From: CAYGZM01 sp964354365
Lineage (GTDB): Bacteria; Planctomycetota; Phycisphaerae; Sedimentisphaerales; Anaerobacaceae
Assembly (NCBI GenBank): GCA_964354365.1
Contig: CAYGZM010000021.1
Coordinates: forward strand, 1-37,706
DNA: 37,706 bases
Direction of reading: 5' to 3'
Under the pieces are notes generated by a model. The model was not told where the DNA came from, did no database searches, and was given only the letters and a program-made list of their open reading frames with translations. Below, piece by piece: positions 8,841 through 16,527 of this stretch (the first letter of the stretch is position 1; every line of letters begins with the position of its first letter). The translations under genes and the position numbers were made by a program.

Positions 8841-11800
8841 TCATTCATATCTTATCTGTAAAGGCAAGGGGCGGATTATGAATTTCAAGGTGTAGGGCTG
8901 ATTTCCGGGCAGGGTGTATTGTGGGTGCGTGAGGGCGCCCCAGGAGTTGTCTCCGCCGACGCCGTGGAGCTTCGAGTCGATGAAGACGGTGTTGAATTCG
9001 CGGCGGGGCAGCTCGTAATCGTGGGTGGCGCGTTCGAGGTCAGCAATGGTATAAGGCCAGGCGCTGAAGCTCAGAGGCTCGTCGAGCATTGAGATTCTAA
9101 GTCCGCGGCCCTGCGAATCGGCGATCTGGAACCAGCGGGTGTCGGTGCGGTTGCCGGTATCCTGGGAGCGGATGTAGGGGAAGACCATCTCGTCAACGGT
9201 TTTTTCGTAGGTGCTGATCTCGGCGCCGGTCTTGCGGTCGCAGTAGGATTCGTGGGGTCCTCGGCCATACCAGGAGACGTTCGAGTATTGCCGGGGCAGG
9301 GCAAAGGCCAGGCCGAATCGCGGCAGGAGGGGGGCGTTCTTGGCAGGGTCGGGCCGATATTCGGCTGTAACGAGGAGGGCGCCGGGGCTGTAAATGTCGT
9401 AGGTGATGCCGTAGTCGGCGTCGTTGATGGGAAGCTTGAATCCGGCGGTTATGCGGATGTGTCCGGCTTCATCGCTCTGCCTCTTGATTTCCGTGAGTTT
9501 TCGCTGCAAGGCGGCGCTGCGCCAGGGGCCGAGCTGACCGAGATAATTGTTGCGGTATTGGTTGTCGTTGGGAACTTTCCAGAAATTCGGGACGAGCGGG
9601 CGGGTAAGAAGCTCGGCGTTGCCGATTCGCAGGGATTCTATGGCGGCGTTTTGGCGATTGACGACGACCGTGAAATCGGGGGCGGCGATTGTGAACGCTT
9701 GGGGGGTGGTGGTGAGCTTCAAGGGCTGGCTGCCGAGGCGAGGGGATTCCTGTTCAGGCGGCGTCTGGGCGACCGGGAACTGATCCCAGGCGACGATGTG
9801 GCCTTTGGGCGCCCAGGCGGTATCCTTCGGGAGCGTGAAGCGGACGGTGAGGAGGGCTTCGCCCGGCTGCGATGGCGGATTGAACGGCAGGCTGATTTCC
9901 GTTTTCTGCTGTGGGGGCAGGTCGATGCGTCCGACGGAGCCGGACTGAGCCTCGCGGCCGTCGATGCGGAGGGTCCAGGCGCAGTCGAACTGATTAAGGT
10001 CGGCGAAGAAGTGCTTGTTGAAGACCTGGACCTTGCCCGCGGCGAGGTCCAGAGGGGTGACGCGGACATTCTGATAGACCTTTTTGACTTCCCAGAGATG
10101 GGGATTGGGCTTGCGGTCGGGCTGGATGAGGCCGTTGCAGCAGAAGTTTTCGTCGGTTGGGGCATCGCCGAAGTCCCCGCCGTACGCGAGGAAGCGTTTT
10201 AGATTGCGCGGGTTGGGCAGGGGTTCGTAGCCAGCGATTTTGGTGAGGTCCATATCAAGCACGAGGCCCTCGGTGCCGCGAGCTTCGGGGTCGGCGACCT
10301 CTGCGGGGGTAAGGGGCCGCTTGTAGATTCTCGCGCGGCGGATGGGGAGGCCGGTGACGCGGGTGGTGATCTCGGAGTTGCGGCCGATGTTGACCGGATA
10401 TGTGCTGGGGTCGAAAGCGCCGCCGGGGAGGTCCAGCTGGACGATCTGTTTTCCGTTGACATAGAGTCGCATAATCGCGCCGTCATAAACGCCGGTCATG
10501 CGGTTCCAGCCTGGCGTCAGTTGAGTTTCGCCTTGTGAGTGCGTCCGGGCGCTGAACCAATTGCCCTTGTGCAGGACGAACGCGACGCCGCCGGAGTCGA
10601 GACGCAGGAGGTACTGGTGGTCGCCTTTCGAGATGAGGGGGCAATAGTCGCCGGGTGAGCGGTCGCCTTTGAATTCGGCTTCAAGCGTGAGGGGTCCGGT
10701 GAGGTTGAGGTTGTCGCTATGGTCGAGCTCGAGGGCGCCGGTGAGTCCGTCGGCATCGATTTTGCCTGCGACGACGAAGCCGGAGATATTTCGGGCCTCA
10801 TCCTTCACTCGCGGAATGCGTCCGGTGGGGACATCCTTCCAAAGGCCCTGGTCCACCCAGTCCCAGATAGAGCCGCCCTGGAGGGCCGGGTATGCCTCGA
10901 TTGCGTCCCAGTAGTCCTGGAGGTTGCCGACGCTGTTGCCCATGGCGTGGGCGTACTCGCACATAATCAGCGGTTTTAAGGGATTTGATTTTGCGTAACG
11001 GACGATGCTCTCGATGGAGGGGTACATCCAGCAGACGATGTCGGTATTGGGACCGGCGCCGGCTTGCTCGTAATGGACGGGGCGCGAGGGGTCGCGCTGC
11101 TTGATCCAGTCGTAACAGGCCTTGAAGTTGGCGCCGTCGCCGGCTTCGTTGCCCATTGACCACAGCACTATGCAGGGATGGTTTTTGTCCCGCTCGACCA
11201 TGCGGCGGACGCGGTCGAGGTGGGCATCTTTCCACGCCGGGTCTTTGGCGAGGGATTCGCCGCCGTAGCCCATGCCGTGCGATTCAATGTTGGCCTCGTC
11301 GATGACGTAGAGGCCGAAGCGGTCACAGAGGTCGTACCAGCGCGGGTCGTTGGGGTAGTGGCAGGTGCGGACGGTGTTGATGTTGGACTGTTTCATCAGG
11401 GTGATGTCGCGGATCATTGATTCGAGCGAGATGGCGCGGCCTGTAGCGGGGTCGTGCTCGTGGCGGTTCACCCCCTTGACGTAGATGGGTTGGCCGTTGA
11501 CGAGGAGCCGGGCGTCTTTGATCTCGATCTTTCGGAATCCGACGTTGTGGCTCAAGGCTTCAACTGTTTTCCCGGCCGAATCGGTCAGTGTGAGGACGAG
11601 CTTATAGAGGTTGGGCGTTTCGGCAGTCCACTTGGCGGGGTTGCTCAGCTTGATGGCGGGGGCGATAGGGACGTGGGCTTTGGGGGCCAGCTCGACCGAA
11701 TCAATGGCGATTGAGGCGACCTGTTTTCCCGTATCATCGAAGAGGGCGGCCTTTGCGCCGCAGAGGGCAGTCTTGTCGGTGTAGTTGACAAGGTCGGCTT

Positions 11801-12653
11801 CTATTTTGAGTGTGGCGTCGCGGCATTGGTCGTCGAGGTCTGTTTTGATGAAGAAGTCGCGGATGTGAATGTCCGCAACCGACCAGAGGAATACCGTGCG
11901 GAAGATGCCGCTGAGCCGCCAGTAGTCCTGGTCTTCGAGATAGCTGCCGTCGCAGTATTGATAGACCTCGGCGGCAAGGATGTTTTTGCCGGGGCGCAGG
12001 CGCTGGGTGATGTTGAAGACCGCCGGGGTGCGGCTGTCCTGGCTGTAGCCGACTTTCTGCCCGTTGATCCAGAGGTAGAAGGCTGAATCGACGCCGTCGA
12101 ACTGGATGAATACCTGTCGGCTCTCCCACGTTTGCGGGAGGTCAAAGCCGGTTCGGTAGGAGCCGACCTGATTTCGCCACTTGTAACTGGTGAAGTTTTT
12201 CGGAGGCTCGCCCATTACGCGGGGTGGATCCTTTTTGAAGGGGTAGGTGATATTGGTGTAGAGAGGGACTCCATAGCCGTGTAACTGCCAGTTGCTCGGC
12301 ACGGGCAGGTCGTCCCAGGAGGAGGGGTCGTAGTCGAGTTTGTAGAAGTCGGCGGGGCGACTGTCGGGGTTCGGCGCCCAGTGGAACTTCCAGGAGCCGT
12401 CGAGACGGATGAGGTATGGGGATGCGTCGCGGTGGGCCGCCGGCGCGGTCGCCAGGACGGCTGGGGCCGGTGAGGCCGCTTTTAGCGCGGATTCGAGGTC
12501 CGGATAGACTGTCATTGTTGTGTGAGGCGGCTCTTTACATACGCCGAATACAGCCGGATTCTCCCAGTCCGGCGCCTGGTTTGCGGCTGTCGATACATCA
12601 GCATTGAGAAGCAGTACAAATGTGATTGCCGCTGTCGCGATCATCGAGTGCAT
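8841..12653 (-). CDS. lacZ: Exported GH2 beta-galactosidase with inserted LamG-type domain
   Basis: A 1270-residue enzyme, about 245 residues longer than E. coli LacZ. Residues 1-23 form a signal peptide (cleavage near TAANQ), so it is exported. Order: sugar-binding jelly roll (about 75-260), Ig-like domain (265-375), TIM barrel (380-600 and 820-860), a second Ig-like part, then the Bgal small-chain domain to the end. The acid/base is Glu503 (WSMGNEAGD) and the nucleophile Glu566 (LIMCEYAHAMGN). The barrel is interrupted after WDWVDQGLWK (about 606) by some 210 residues that look like a concanavalin/LamG jelly roll (LTLEAEFKG...MRLYVNGKQIVQLDL...VNIGRNSE); the barrel resumes at AYGGDFGD (823). 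GGGAG precedes the ATG. It should remove terminal beta-galactosyl units; the insert may bind the polymer. Confidence 0.94.
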   Translation of the reverse strand: MHSMIATAAITFVLLLNADVSTAANQAPDWENPAVFGVCKEPPHTTMTVYPDLESALKAASPAPAVLATAPAAHRDASPYLIRLDGSWKFHWAPNPDSRPADFYKLDYDPSSWDDLPVPSNWQLHGYGVPLYTNITYPFKKDPPRVMGEPPKNFTSYKWRNQVGSYRTGFDLPQTWESRQVFIQFDGVDSAFYLWINGQKVGYSQDSRTPAVFNITQRLRPGKNILAAEVYQYCDGSYLEDQDYWRLSGIFRTVFLWSVADIHIRDFFIKTDLDDQCRDATLKIEADLVNYTDKTALCGAKAALFDDTGKQVASIAIDSVELAPKAHVPIAPAIKLSNPAKWTAETPNLYKLVLTLTDSAGKTVEALSHNVGFRKIEIKDARLLVNGQPIYVKGVNRHEHDPATGRAISLESMIRDITLMKQSNINTVRTCHYPNDPRWYDLCDRFGLYVIDEANIESHGMGYGGESLAKDPAWKDAHLDRVRRMVERDKNHPCIVLWSMGNEAGDGANFKACYDWIKQRDPSRPVHYEQAGAGPNTDIVCWMYPSIESIVRYAKSNPLKPLIMCEYAHAMGNSVGNLQDYWDAIEAYPALQGGSIWDWVDQGLWKDVPTGRIPRVKDEARNISGFVVAGKIDADGLTGALELDHSDNLNLTGPLTLEAEFKGDRSPGDYCPLISKGDHQYLLRLDSGGVAFVLHKGNWFSARTHSQGETQLTPGWNRMTGVYDGAIMRLYVNGKQIVQLDLPGGAFDPSTYPVNIGRNSEITTRVTGLPIRRARIYKRPLTPAEVADPEARGTEGLVLDMDLTKIAGYEPLPNPRNLKRFLAYGGDFGDAPTDENFCCNGLIQPDRKPNPHLWEVKKVYQNVRVTPLDLAAGKVQVFNKHFFADLNQFDCAWTLRIDGREAQSGSVGRIDLPPQQKTEISLPFNPPSQPGEALLTVRFTLPKDTAWAPKGHIVAWDQFPVAQTPPEQESPRLGSQPLKLTTTPQAFTIAAPDFTVVVNRQNAAIESLRIGNAELLTRPLVPNFWKVPNDNQYRNNYLGQLGPWRSAALQRKLTEIKRQSDEAGHIRITAGFKLPINDADYGITYDIYSPGALLVTAEYRPDPAKNAPLLPRFGLAFALPRQYSNVSWYGRGPHESYCDRKTGAEISTYEKTVDEMVFPYIRSQDTGNRTDTRWFQIADSQGRGLRISMLDEPLSFSAWPYTIADLERATHDYELPRREFNTVFIDSKLHGVGGDNSWGALTHPQYTLPGNQPYTLKFIIRPLPLQIRYE

Positions 12654-12731
12654 AAACCAATCTCCCTGAAATAGAGTCCGTCCGGCCGGCGGTCAGCTCC
12701 GAGCTAATGGCCCCGAACGCAACACACAAGG

Positions 12732-12747
12732 CGATCCGATTGGATCG
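12732..12747. promoter_or_regulatory. Palindrome in beta-galactosidase leader
   Basis: CGATCC and GGATCG separated by GATT form a perfect inverted repeat about 80 bp before the beta-galactosidase start. It could be an operator or an RNA hairpin; no regulator is encoded nearby. Confidence 0.3.
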
Positions 12748-12806
12748 ATTACACTGTGATTCTACCGACAATCGCGGGAGGATGCAAAGAATTGGCTGAG
12801 TATTAC

Positions 12807-12835
12807 ACTATACGGGAGATGGGGCGGAAAATCAA
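12807..12835 (-). promoter_or_regulatory. Candidate sigma-70-type promoter of the beta-galactosidase gene
   Basis: On the minus strand TTGATT (12835-12830) and TATAGT (12812-12807) stand 17 bp apart. Transcription would begin near 12800, giving a leader of about 150 bases. Confidence 0.45.
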
Positions 12836-12840
12836 CGAAG

Positions 12841-12860
12841 ACGTTTACAATTGTCAACGT
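12841..12860. promoter_or_regulatory. 20-bp near-perfect palindrome, candidate operator
   Basis: The 20 bp are symmetric about an ACAATTGT core with one mismatched pair. It lies just upstream of the -35 of the candidate beta-galactosidase promoter, a position that suits an activator or a GntR/LacI-type repressor. The rest of the 12861-13170 gap has no gene I can support; it contains several hairpins (for example GGTAA...TTACC at about 13042-13070). Confidence 0.4.
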
Positions 12861-13170
12861 TGGGTAACTATATCTTGATACGGCCATTATGCCGCTTTGC
12901 AAGGGGTGAAAAGGGATTTGGTGTTTATCTTTTTCAACACAGGGGCGCAATCGGCACAGTGCTCGCGCCTCGGAAAGGCCGAAGCCGAGCCAAGATGTAC
13001 GCATAAGATGAGCCTTAGGGGTATGTTATGGGGCCAAGCGGGTAAACCGAATGCCGGGCCGGCTTACCGGTGTTTGGGCACGGTTTTTGCTGTATTTACC
13101 TGCGACAGGCTTCGGAGATTTTCTAATCCGGGTGATTTGAACGATCTGCGTATGTCAGGAGTGGGATGTG

Positions 13171-13434
13171 ATGGATGATACAAATCTGGAAGACAAACTC
13201 AACGAACTCGTGCAGGAATTTGGGGACGCGGTGGACCCGCAACACAAGAAGCTTGCCAGCCTTGCCAGAGAGGCGCAAGCCAACCAGAAGAAGCTTGAGA
13301 GGAGCATAAACAGCCTGCAGGAATCGCTTGATTATCTGCGGGTGTGCATCAAATACCAGCTTTTCGACCTTGAGGCGACGCGGCGGGAGAACGAATACCT
13401 CAGGAAGCTGCTTGAAGAGGAAGAAAGGGAATAA
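13171..13434 (+). CDS. Small conserved-looking coiled-coil protein
   Basis: An 87-residue charged protein that is helical almost throughout. I choose the ATG at 13171 rather than the GTG just before it because AGGAG lies 9 bases upstream of the ATG. The N-terminus is acidic (MDDTNLEDKLNELVQEFGD); a short PQHKK break follows; then heptads of Leu, Ile and charged residues run from about residue 35 to the end (LDYLRVCIKYQLFDLEATRR). There is no signal peptide, membrane segment or DNA-binding motif. The codon usage and strong ribosome site say it is a real gene. It has no recognised family; a structural or adaptor role through coiled-coil pairing is the most that can be inferred. It seems to be transcribed alone. 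Confidence 0.75.
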   Translation: MDDTNLEDKLNELVQEFGDAVDPQHKKLASLAREAQANQKKLERSINSLQESLDYLRVCIKYQLFDLEATRRENEYLRKLLEEEERE

Positions 13435-13513
13435 AGCCAAAGTCGCAGCCTGCGAAAGGCATAGGAACACCGGTTAGAAGGCAAAACAGTCGCCGGGATG
13501 GCTGGGGGCATTT

Positions 13514-13691
13514 AGAGCCTATCCCAATAACCCAGTCTATTCCGGCTGGCTGCAAAGCCCGATGCCTGCGTTGTCGGCCAAAAACGTTCTCAGCGTGGAA
13601 CAAACCACGCCTGCGAGCGTTTTTGGCCTGCCGTCTTGGCCTCGGGCTTTTCGCTCAGCCTCATGACGACCAAGTTATTCGGATAGGCTCT
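13514..13691. mobile_element. 178-bp foldback element, IS5-like ends (candidate MITE)
   Basis: The ends (13514-13531 and 13674-13691) are 18-bp inverted copies with one mismatch (AGAGCCTATCC... / ...GGATAGGCTCT). Inside, further blocks pair in register: GGCTG with CAGCC, AAAGCCCGA with TCGGGCTTT, and GGCCAAAAACG with CGTTTTTGGCC around an AACAAA loop. Nearly the whole element can fold into one hairpin. If it ends at GAGCC/GGCTC, TTA flanks both sides, matching the TNA duplication of some IS5-family elements (inference). No ORF. The rest of the 13435-13830 gap holds only the promoter below. Confidence 0.6.
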
Positions 13692-13749
13692 TAGACTTGC
13701 GCCTACGCAAGGGTCGGTCCGCTGTCTATTCCGCCGAAATCCGCAATCG

Positions 13750-13778
13750 TTGACACTCTCTCGACGCACTCATACAAT
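13750..13778 (+). promoter_or_regulatory. Sigma-70-type promoter of the two-domain glycosidase gene
   Basis: TTGACA (13750-13755), a 17-bp spacer and TACAAT (13773-13778). Transcription should start near 13785, about 46 bases before the ATG. The same two hexamers with the same spacing occur at 32274-32302. Confidence 0.7.
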
Positions 13779-13830
13779 TCTCTCATACCTGTTCCTGCGA
13801 ATTATATCAACGGATTGAAAGGCAAGTTGT

Positions 13831-16437
13831 ATGGACAGCACACAGCGCATTTTCGGACTTTGTCTGCTTGTTGGGATTTGTGGCTTCATAGTGAATCTGG
13901 GGGCGTTTGGGCAGGATGCGGCATACGGGTCGGACGAGGCCGGTTCGCCCAAGCACCGGCGGGCTGGTTCACCGCCGGGGCCGTACGTTCTGGAGGCGGC
14001 CTCGTTCAAGCACTACATCGACCAGTTCGGCGACGAGGACGAGGAGCTGTACGTTCAATACATCCCAAACGATAAGGCGTGGGAGTTCCTGCGGGGAAAC
14101 ATCCCGCTGTTTGAGTGCCCGGACAAGGACTTCGAGCGGACGTATTATTTTCGCTGGTGGACCTATCGCAAGCATATCAAGCAGACGCCCGACGGTTTTG
14201 TGATAACGGAGTTCCTTCCCCAGGTGGGGTGGTCCGGCAAGCACAATACGATCAACTGCCCCGCCGGCCATCACTTCTACGAGGGCCGATGGATGCACGA
14301 CCCGAAATATCTGGACGATTACGCAGTCTTCTGGTTCCGCAAGGGCGGTTCGCCGCGGAGCTACAGCTTCTGGGCGGCCGATGCGCTCTGGGCGCGATAC
14401 CTGGTGCGGCCGGACAGAGAGTTCATTACCGGCCTGCTCGGTGATTTGATTGGGAACTACGAAGAATGGGAAAAGGCGAGGCTCGAACCGGACGGCTTGT
14501 TCTGGCAGATAGACGACCGCGACGGGATGGAGGTCTCGATAGGCGGCAGCGGTAAACGCGCCACAATCAACAGCTATATGTACGGCGACGCAACGGCCAT
14601 CGCCAGGATTGCCAATCTCGCCGGCAGAAAAGACATTGCAGAGCAGTTCGGCGCCAAGGCGGCGAAGATCAAGAAGCTGGTGCAGGACAAGCTCTGGGAT
14701 GATGAAGCGAAGTTCTTCAAGACCCGCAGTCGCAAGGAAGATACGCTTGTCGATGTTCGCGAGCTGCACGGTTATACGCCGTGGTATTTCAATCTGCCGG
14801 ATGAGGGCAAGGGGTATGAGTCTGCGTGGAGGCAGTTGATGGACCCGAATGGCTTTTATGCGCCGTTCGGGCCGACAACGGCGGAGCAGCGTCACCCCCG
14901 CTTCGCCGTTTCGTATGAGGGGCATCAGTGCCAGTGGAATGGGCCGAGCTGGCCGCTATCGACTGCGGTGACACTGACGGCGCTGGCCAACGTGCTGAAT
15001 AACTACCCGCAGGACGTGGTCGGCAAGGCCGACTATTTTGAGACGCTGCGAATCTACACGCAATCGCACCGTCTCAAGCGCGACGACGGGCGGGTAGTTC
15101 CGTGGATCGACGAGAATCTCAACCCTTTCACGGGCGACTGGATTGCCCGGACACGGCTGAAGGGCGGGAAGGAAGGCGCGTGGGACCCCGGCAAAGGCGG
15201 CAAGGAGCGGGGCAAAGACTACAACCACTCATCCTACTGCGACCTGATTATCACGGGGCTGGCGGGCCTGCGTCCACGGGCGGACGAGATTGTTGAGGTC
15301 AATCCGCTTGTTCCCGCGGATACGTGGGAGTGGTTCTGCCTCGACAACGTTCTGTACCACGGGCGAACACTCACTATCCTCTGGGACAAGACGGGCGCGA
15401 AGTACAACAAGGGCAAGGGCCTGCGGGTCTTTGCGGACGGTAAAGAAATAGGCTCGGCGGATTCACTTGGCCGGGTCAGAGGTGATATGCCGTCAGCCGG
15501 CGCCGGCGCCCAAGCGGCGCCTATCAAAAAGACGCAGGACATCTCCGGCGGAGTACGCGCTGGGTGGCGAAAGCACCAGAAGAATCCCGTTCTCGGCGGC
15601 GAGCTGGGTACGTGCTTTGACGTGGCGCTGGTGAAAGAGAAGGACACTTACCGCATGTGGTTTTCGTGGCGGCCGAGGAAATCGGTCGCTTTGGTCGAGA
15701 GCTCCGACGGCATCAACTGGAGCGAGCCGCGAATCGTATTGGGGCCAAATCCGAAATCGGGCTGGGAGGACGATATTAACCGGCCTGCGGTAATTAAGCG
15801 AGAGGGTATGTATCACATTTGGTACACCGGGCAGGCGAAAGGACATTCGTGGATTGGATACGCGACCAGTGCCGACGGTGTTGCGTGGGAAAGGGCAAGC
15901 GACAGACCTGTGCTGTCGCCCGAGGAGAAGTGGGAAGGCGCGGCGGTTATGTGTCCGCATGTTGTCTGGGAGGAAAAGGAGGATTTGTACCGGATGTGGT
16001 ATTCGGCGGGCGAACAGTACGAGCCAAACTCTATCGGATACGCCGCGAGCCGCGACGGCCTGAACTGGAGCAAATTGAAGGACAACCCGGTATTCACCGC
16101 CAATCCGAATAACCGCTGGGAGCAGCACAAAGCGACGGCGGCTCAGGTGATCCCGGAAGGCGGGGGGTATCTGATGTTCTACATCGGGTTTCGCGATGAG
16201 CATTACGCCCAGATAGGCTTGGCGCGGTCCGAAGACGGGGTAACTAACTGGCGGCGCCATCCGGACAATCCCATTATCTTCCCGGGCAAAGATGCGTGGG
16301 ACGGCGACGCATGCTATAAGCCGTTTGCCGTCTTCGACGAGCAAAATAATCGCTGGCTGCTCTGGTATAACGGACGCAAGGGCAACGTCGAACAGATTGG
16401 CCTGGCAATCCACGAAGGGCGAGACCTGGGCTTATGA
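13831..16437 (+). CDS. Exported two-domain glycosidase: six-hairpin GH plus beta-propeller
   Basis: An 868-residue protein with a signal peptide (residues 1-28, cleavage near AFGQDA). Part one (about 60-545) looks like an (alpha/alpha)6 glycosidase of the trehalase/GH63/MGH1 type: repeated aromatic helices, a QWNGPSWPLST motif (about 368-377) typical of this fold, and a C-terminal beta-sandwich (EVNPLVPADTWEWFCLDNV). After a Gly/Ala-rich linker (about 550-572), part two (575-868) is a five-bladed propeller of the GH43/GH130-like kind, with repeated Y-x-M-W-[FY] and IGYA.S.DG.NW blades. AAAGG stands before the ATG. Such enzymes trim alpha- or beta-linked oligosaccharides; the substrate cannot be named. 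Joining both folds in one exported chain suggests stepwise attack on one glycan. Confidence 0.85.
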   Translation: MDSTQRIFGLCLLVGICGFIVNLGAFGQDAAYGSDEAGSPKHRRAGSPPGPYVLEAASFKHYIDQFGDEDEELYVQYIPNDKAWEFLRGNIPLFECPDKDFERTYYFRWWTYRKHIKQTPDGFVITEFLPQVGWSGKHNTINCPAGHHFYEGRWMHDPKYLDDYAVFWFRKGGSPRSYSFWAADALWARYLVRPDREFITGLLGDLIGNYEEWEKARLEPDGLFWQIDDRDGMEVSIGGSGKRATINSYMYGDATAIARIANLAGRKDIAEQFGAKAAKIKKLVQDKLWDDEAKFFKTRSRKEDTLVDVRELHGYTPWYFNLPDEGKGYESAWRQLMDPNGFYAPFGPTTAEQRHPRFAVSYEGHQCQWNGPSWPLSTAVTLTALANVLNNYPQDVVGKADYFETLRIYTQSHRLKRDDGRVVPWIDENLNPFTGDWIARTRLKGGKEGAWDPGKGGKERGKDYNHSSYCDLIITGLAGLRPRADEIVEVNPLVPADTWEWFCLDNVLYHGRTLTILWDKTGAKYNKGKGLRVFADGKEIGSADSLGRVRGDMPSAGAGAQAAPIKKTQDISGGVRAGWRKHQKNPVLGGELGTCFDVALVKEKDTYRMWFSWRPRKSVALVESSDGINWSEPRIVLGPNPKSGWEDDINRPAVIKREGMYHIWYTGQAKGHSWIGYATSADGVAWERASDRPVLSPEEKWEGAAVMCPHVVWEEKEDLYRMWYSAGEQYEPNSIGYAASRDGLNWSKLKDNPVFTANPNNRWEQHKATAAQVIPEGGGYLMFYIGFRDEHYAQIGLARSEDGVTNWRRHPDNPIIFPGKDAWDGDACYKPFAVFDEQNNRWLLWYNGRKGNVEQIGLAIHEGRDLGL

Positions 16438-16527
16438 CCGACAGGCCCGGTCCGGATACTCCGGCATCGCGCCGGCGTGGCCCCGCGTTACCCGGCGTTT
16501 TCTGAAGGTTCTTTGATGCCGTCTGCG

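Noticed and set aside
9252..10202. Long plus-strand ORF opposite the beta-galactosidase gene
   Set aside because: It is antisense to a well-supported GH2 gene and shows no family features; long shadow ORFs are expected in GC-rich codon bias.
12961..13100. c-di-GMP or other known riboswitch
   Set aside because: Some hairpins are present, but conserved core sequences of the classes I know are missing.
12897..13178. Plus-strand ORF of 93 residues before the coiled-coil gene
   Set aside because: No ribosome site, odd composition, and it overlaps the well-supported start at 13171 in another frame.
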